Shown here piece after piece: positions 58,661 to 64,000 of a stretch of DNA of 64,000 nucleotides. Position 1 is the first letter of the stretch. Each line of letters starts with the position of its first letter. This stretch comes from Paulownia fortunei (taxonomy: Eukaryota > Streptophyta > Magnoliopsida > Lamiales > Paulowniaceae), in contig CM033110.1 in the NCBI GenBank assembly GCA_019321725.1, positions 4,209,278 to 4,273,277 on the forward strand, given 5' to 3'. The notes under the pieces are model-generated. The model was not told where the DNA came from and searched no databases. It worked only from the letters and a program-made list of their open reading frames with translations. A program made the translations under genes and the position numbers.

Positions 58661-61240
58661 TTTCGTGGAATAGCCCATCACACAGATAAAAACATCCCAA
58701 CTGCTGATTGGAATGGTCATTTATGCCCCCTCCCACAAATTACAATTATTCCAAAAATTAACAATTATTCCAGCAACAATTTAATTTAGATTACAGCAAC
58801 ACTTTGGCATTGCATCACACCCCAAGTATATCTCTATCAGGAACATAGAATGGTAATGGCTTCTTTGATTAATTATCAATACTTTCTAGAAAGTTCTTTC
58901 TTACAAGAAATGAATCATTCATAAGTCATATCTAATATTTGTAGAGATGAGAAAATGCTAATCCAACTTCTGAAAATTGGTTGTAACTTACTACAAACTT
59001 GTCTTCAGTCCTTTCCATTTATGATTCTTTTATGGGTTTTTTGCCTTAAACTTCTATTTTAACTTAAGACTACTTAAATACTAATGGTTCATCGTATCGT
59101 TGTCGGCAGGAAAATCTTTCTCCTTAAAATGTATATAATGTAATTGAAGGTCACAACAAATCCACAAAAAATATCGATATAAGAAAACAGCTCCTACACA
59201 TGAACTGCAGAAGATGAAAAGAAGGTTAAAAAAATAGATGCCAACATTAATTGCATAACTTTTAAACTTGTTTCTATTATTTTAATCACTCGTTAATCAT
59301 TATTTTACTAACTGATTAATTAAAAAATTATAAGATTAAGGTTAATAAAAAATGACTAAAAATTTAGAGTTATTTGCTTCCACATCCACTGAGGTTTGGT
59401 GCTTGGGCGTCCACCCTTCTAGCATTATTTGGTCAAAGATTTTAATACATTTTTATTTAAAGATTAAAATACCCATATTCCTATATTTTAGAAAAAAAGC
59501 ATTGATTTCACAATACTGCATAATTTTTTTGAAGGAAAAAATAACCAATGATACAAAATTTTAAATTTTGATGTCATTTCAATGACGTAGTATAGATTAT
59601 TCAAGAAAAAGTGAGTGATACCAAACTTTAAATTTTATGATCTTTTCAATTACATAAAGAGTATTATAGATTAATTTTGGACACAAAAAATAGTTATGAT
59701 TTTCATATTGTAAATGGTTCATAAATTTTCAAATGCATAATTTTAAAAATGAAATTAGGGACTTAAATTTCATTATAAAATCTTTAGTAATACAATAAAT
59801 TATATATCTTAAAAAAATCAAAGGAGTTACTTTAGAAAGCATTACTTTTTCATAAAAAATAATAATATATTTTTTATATGTTATTGAACTTCACAATTTA
59901 GATTTTAGTCTCACATTTTTTTCCTCAAAACTTTATACTTACAAGATGACCTCGTTTAATATTTTCTAAATAATATACTTATTTTTTACACACAAAAGTT
60001 ACTTTATACTCTTTGTAGTGAATATGGCTTAAACTTTAATTGCAATATGTTTTGTTTAGTAATTGACGAGGGTAAAATTTGATCCGTTCTTGCTTTTATT
60101 TCATAATATTATTTTAAGAAACTTAATTTTCAAAATTATAATTCTCAGTAAAGTTAATCAATATTATTTAAATTATTGTAGATGGCCTTAAATTAAGATT
60201 TTAGTCTCTCATTCTTTTCAAAAGTATAAAACACTTTATCATGTGTTGAATTAAGATATCTTGTGTGTAATTGAACATAATTATAAAATTGATATTTTGA
60301 TTTCTTATTTTTTTATATTTATAATTTAAAAATGATTCTCAATTAGTTTTTTTAAAAAACATGATTATTTACATATACATTAGGCTAGGGGTTTTTTGAT
60401 CTTTCAATATAAGTTTTTTTTTTTAAAAAAGAAAATCTTGACTTAATAATACTAGAAAGTGGTATTTGTCAACATTCAAACATTAAAAAAAGTGGAGATG
60501 GATGCAAATTACCCCTAAAATTAATGCTATCTTTATTAAATTTAAGACCAATTATAATTATTTTAAGTCTTTGGCATGCATGTAGGGACATTGTAATAGT
60601 TAATGTTTTTGTCACATTCTGGATGGTTCTATCTATGCAACTAGCAAAATACACTTGAATGGAATTTTTTTGATGTTTTTATACTAAACGGTGAGAATTA
60701 TATTATAATAATTGTGGAATTTATATGGTATAATACATGTTATACTTGTATTGTGTATCGGATATTTGGATATTGACAAGTATTTTATTTATTATAAAAT
60801 GAGGCATTTGTTAATCATCAACACAATCGATATTTTTGTCCACCAAATATAATATTTCAAGAATATAATTTATATTTTATTAGCATAACATAATTATCAC
60901 CATTTAGTATATAACCGATACGCTCAGTGTAGACAAACATGCCCATAATATGGCCAATATTAAGTGCACTTTATCTCACCCTTTTGTTGCTTTAAATGCT
61001 GTTTTTCGAAGAATACATTGCAAACAATGCAACTGTGCATGTTGTCACAAGATAATCATCACAATGTAATAGAAATTAACAAAAATGTAGACTGTTACTA
61101 AATAGTTTGGATCACTATTTGTTTACATCTACTAAATGAGCCTTCAAAAAATGTCATTTATTGTCTTGGATTCACGAGTTTAGAAAAAAAAAATAAAAAA
61201 AATAAGTATAGTACAAAACAACAACGATTTTGAGAGTGAA

Positions 61241-61270
61241 GATATATATATATATATATATATATATATT
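61241..61270 (+). repeat. (AT)n microsatellite
   Basis: About 15 uninterrupted TA units. A shorter (ATT)n run lies at about 61469-61485. Confidence 0.9.
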
Positions 61271-62770
61271 CGTCTCATCATTTTTTCCCCTCAAACCAAG
61301 AAATAAAAAGTGTTTGGATCATCTAATGTTCTCAAAATAATAACTTTGTATTTCCTGAAAATTTCCGGATATTTTGAAGCTAATTAATACCATATAGTAT
61401 ATGAGAGGGATTTAAGAGCTTCATAAGGGTAGGTATCGGGAAATTAATTAGTTTTTAAACTCGAATATTATTATTATTATTATTATGTTCAAAAAGTCGA
61501 ATATTGGAAACACATCAGTTGATAAATAGTGGTGCATATAGGAAGAAGATGCAACAACTACGTATCTTCTGTATCACTTCATCTTACAAGTTCAGCATCT
61601 CTCCATCTGTTTCTGTACTAACATCAAGTGCAATATTTTATCAATCCCCATATAAATAGTATATTACACAACTGACAATTTCTAGCATTGGCTTGACCTT
61701 TGATTCATGATTGAGATGGGGGCCTGTCCCCCAAGTGGTAGTCCAATTAACTAGGTTCATTATTTTTTATAAGATTATAAATTCATTTCCTGAATCAATT
61801 ATTTATATGGTTGAAACACTTCAATTTGACTAACATTTTAGTAGAATTTTGATGATTGCCACTCTTTTCGAACATTTTTCAATGATAAAGGATTCTTATG
61901 CTCACTCCCAAGGAATTGTTATACTAATTGTCATTTCCTATTTTTATATTCCCATAAAAAGAAAAATAATAATAAAAAAAGATTGGACCTGCCCCTTAAG
62001 AATTTGATGTGAGTTTTGTTGAAGTGCTCCCCACAGTAAATCCAACCCAATCAACGCAGAATAAATTATCTTGCATTGAATATTTTTCCTGAATAAATGA
62101 GACATATAAGTGTACTAAACATTTTTGCTTTCATTATTAATGCAGGAAATAAAGTTAATGTGTTGTTCATTCGTATTTAGAGGATGGTGAATGCATCAAC
62201 TTAGTATCTATGGTATCTCCTTTGTCAAGAATTAAGAATATGCAATCAGAAAAACATACTCAAAAATTTACATGGTTCATTCAAATCAGGATTGATCATA
62301 GGTATCATTAGAAATAAATACAAAGCAAGGACAAAATTACGATTAGCAAAAATTCATATCTCCATACCCCAAAAAATAATCGATTTATAATGTAAGTGGG
62401 CCTAGAACTTTAAAACATACCATAACATCCTTGAATCAATAGTTCAGCTCTATAAATGAAGTATGAAGTTAGTGATTTGATGCATACAGAAGATGTGACA
62501 TAGTAACACATACAATAGAATGCAAATTTCCAAAGAGAAACTTAGACCACTTGCTATAGATGCTTACTCAAGTGAGAGTTGGCCAACAATTTCAAGAGAA
62601 ATGACCAACTACCATGTTGGCAGATTCGAGCAAATGCACCACCCAAGAACCCCATCACAGGTTCACAGAATTGCAAGCATTTCTCATATTGGAAAATGAT
62701 CACCTACTATGTGAAACTTGGTGAACTGGGCATGACTTAGAAAATCATCTGAACAGGATCTCTACTAGTA

Positions 62771-62780
62771 CTATAAATTT
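62771..62780 (+). promoter_or_regulatory. TATA box of the GDSL esterase gene
   Basis: CTATAAATTT lies 46-55 bases before the ATG at 62826, leaving room for a short leader of about 25 bases. Confidence 0.55.
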
Positions 62781-62825
62781 TTGGCATTTTCACAAGGTCA
62801 CCAGCAAAAAGTGATAGTAAAAAAA

Positions 62826-64000
62826 ATGGAAAGAAAGTTTGCAGTATTGATGGCTATAGCCATGGTTATCACACCTTCATCAGCATCCCTAGTTACATTC
62901 ATCTTTGGTGACTCATTGACAGAAGTAGGGAACAACAACTACCTGCAACTCTCCCTTGCAAAATCGAACTATCCTCATTATGGCGTCGACTTTACTGATG
63001 GAAAAGCCACAGGAAGATTCACCAATGGAAGGACTATCGGTGATATTATATGTAACTAACACAAATCATCCTTTGTAACTACAATTATTTGGAGTACTAA
63101 CGTTACCTGAATATATCTCTCTGTATTTACATATGCAATTGTCTCAGCTACATGAGCCTGATATTGTTTAGAAAAGCTTATGTTGATCAGTTTTTCACTT
63201 GTTTCAAAATTTCAGCTGCCAAGCTTGGGATTCCACCACCACCTCCATATCTTTCCTTGTCACCAACTGATGATGCAATCTTGAAAGGGGTGAACTACGC
63301 GTCTGGTGGAGCTGGAATTCTCAACGAGACAGGGCTTTACTTTGTAATCATCTCATCAGTTTGATAACTGTAAAACTACTGAAGTATCGGCTTAATCAAT
63401 CCTGTTGATTCATGGTTTGTTTTTGTGATGACTGCTGCATGACAGATACAGAGGCTATCATTTGAAGATCAGATAAAGAACTTTGAGACGACAAAGCAAT
63501 CGATGAAGACTAAAATAGGAGACGAGGCAGCCAACAAGCTTTGCAATGAAGCAGTCTATTTTATTGGAATAGGTACTGTCATAACACTTCAGAAACAAAG
63601 TTCAGAAGTAAATGTGCCAAATTCTAACAATTCTCTCACAAAAACAAAGCCATGAATTGAAAATTTATGAGCCAACTTACTGTTTTTCTGTATTGGCATT
63701 TGCTTATTACTGAATCTTAACACTTTCCAATTCCAAAAAACTTTCAGGTAGCAACGATTATGTTAACAATTTTCTACAGCCATTTTTAGCAGATGGCCAA
63801 CAGTACACACATGAGGAGTTTGTGGAGCTCGTGATATCGACGTTAGGTGAACAACTCACGGTAAAAGCACTTGTCATCCTCACTCTAAACTAATACTATA
63901 GCTCCTTTTAAGTTTTCTATGACTAATGCAGATTCAATTTTCATAAATATGTAAAACAGCTCGCCTTTGATCAAAATTGCAGTGCAATGATCAGCTATAT
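62826..64000 (+). CDS. GDSL esterase/lipase, secreted, 5' portion (runs off the window)
   Basis: Plant SGNH/GDSL hydrolase. Exons: 62826-63051, 63216-63343, 63446-63572 and 63748-63860; the next exon begins near the right edge (probably after TTGCAG at about 63982). ATG 62826 was chosen because it starts a signal peptide ([20 protein letters not shown]). Block [18 protein letters not shown] holds the catalytic Ser. Then come [21 protein letters not shown], a proline-rich [11 protein letters not shown], block [19 protein letters not shown] (oxyanion Gly) and block [19 protein letters not shown] (oxyanion Asn). Block V with the Asp-His pair lies beyond the window. Introns are short, all GT-AG, and join in phase with no break. 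It is likely active on ester substrates outside the cell; the substrate is unknown. Confidence 0.92.

Larger units (their letters stand above)
55783..62764. other. AT-rich spacer between the copia element and the GDSL gene
   Basis: Apart from the exon-like segment at 56034-56225 and small repeats listed separately, I see no supported gene. A stretch of about 300 bases (57850-58160) has facing copies of CAATTTTAGTCCTA-like and TAGGACCAATATTACAATTTT words and may be a small non-autonomous element. Long A/T tracts dominate 59240-60960. Confidence 0.45.

Overview
This is a window of an AT-rich plant nuclear genome, almost certainly a dicot. The evidence is genes with GT-AG introns, plant promoter motifs, plant-only transposable element lineages (MULE, Tekay, SIRE/Maximus, Tat, CACTA) and plant-type proteins. 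I cannot name the species; an asterid is only a guess. Three host genes are recognisable. An ALY/REF mRNA-export adaptor (THO4) lies on + at 2684-6913. A class 3 (mono/diacylglycerol-type) lipase lies on - at 13531-8555. The 5' part of a secreted GDSL esterase/lipase lies on + from 62826 and runs off the right edge. A fourth host-like exon (56225-56034, -) is a remnant I cannot name.

Layout: 1-1430 is an AT-rich upstream region. 1431-7260 holds the ALY gene with its promoter and a 5' UTR intron. 7260-8340 is a spacer. 8340-13600 holds the lipase gene. About 14151-29149 is a 15 kb Mutator-like element (MULE) whose transposase gene is split by a 9.7 kb Ty3/gypsy Tekay chromovirus (18394-28048). 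29159-31740 is an AT-rich spacer. 31741-55778 is a decayed Ty1/copia SIRE/Maximus element carrying three kinds of later insertion: a 4.0 kb CACTA element in gag (32897-36943), a composite of LINE debris plus a Tat-like solo LTR (about 37024-39290), and an 11 kb Ty3/gypsy Tat element inside its 3' LTR (43967-54954, minus orientation). 55783-62765 is an AT-rich spacer, followed by the GDSL gene.

The nesting is supported by direct signs. The Tat element has a perfect 5-bp target duplication (CTTAC). The CACTA element has ACA on both sides, and the copia gag frame resumes in frame once the element is skipped. The Tekay element is flanked by TAGAG/CGGAG, and skipping it joins the MULE reading frame through an Arg/Gly-rich tail. 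The MULE has about 100-bp terminal inverted repeats and an 8-of-9 matching target duplication. All transposase and polyprotein genes carry many stops and frame breaks, so none should be active.

Points worth a second look: the ALY and lipase genes each lack exactly one base next to G-rich runs in otherwise conserved coding sequence; the Tat element carries a plant-mobile-domain-like gene on the strand opposite to pol; a 470-bp tandem duplication in the MULE leader looks almost identical although the rest of the element is decayed; the CACTA ends carry dense TTAGCGACGA arrays; and an unnamed host exon survives at 56034-56225. I see no RNA genes, no CRISPR array and no clearly new biological system.
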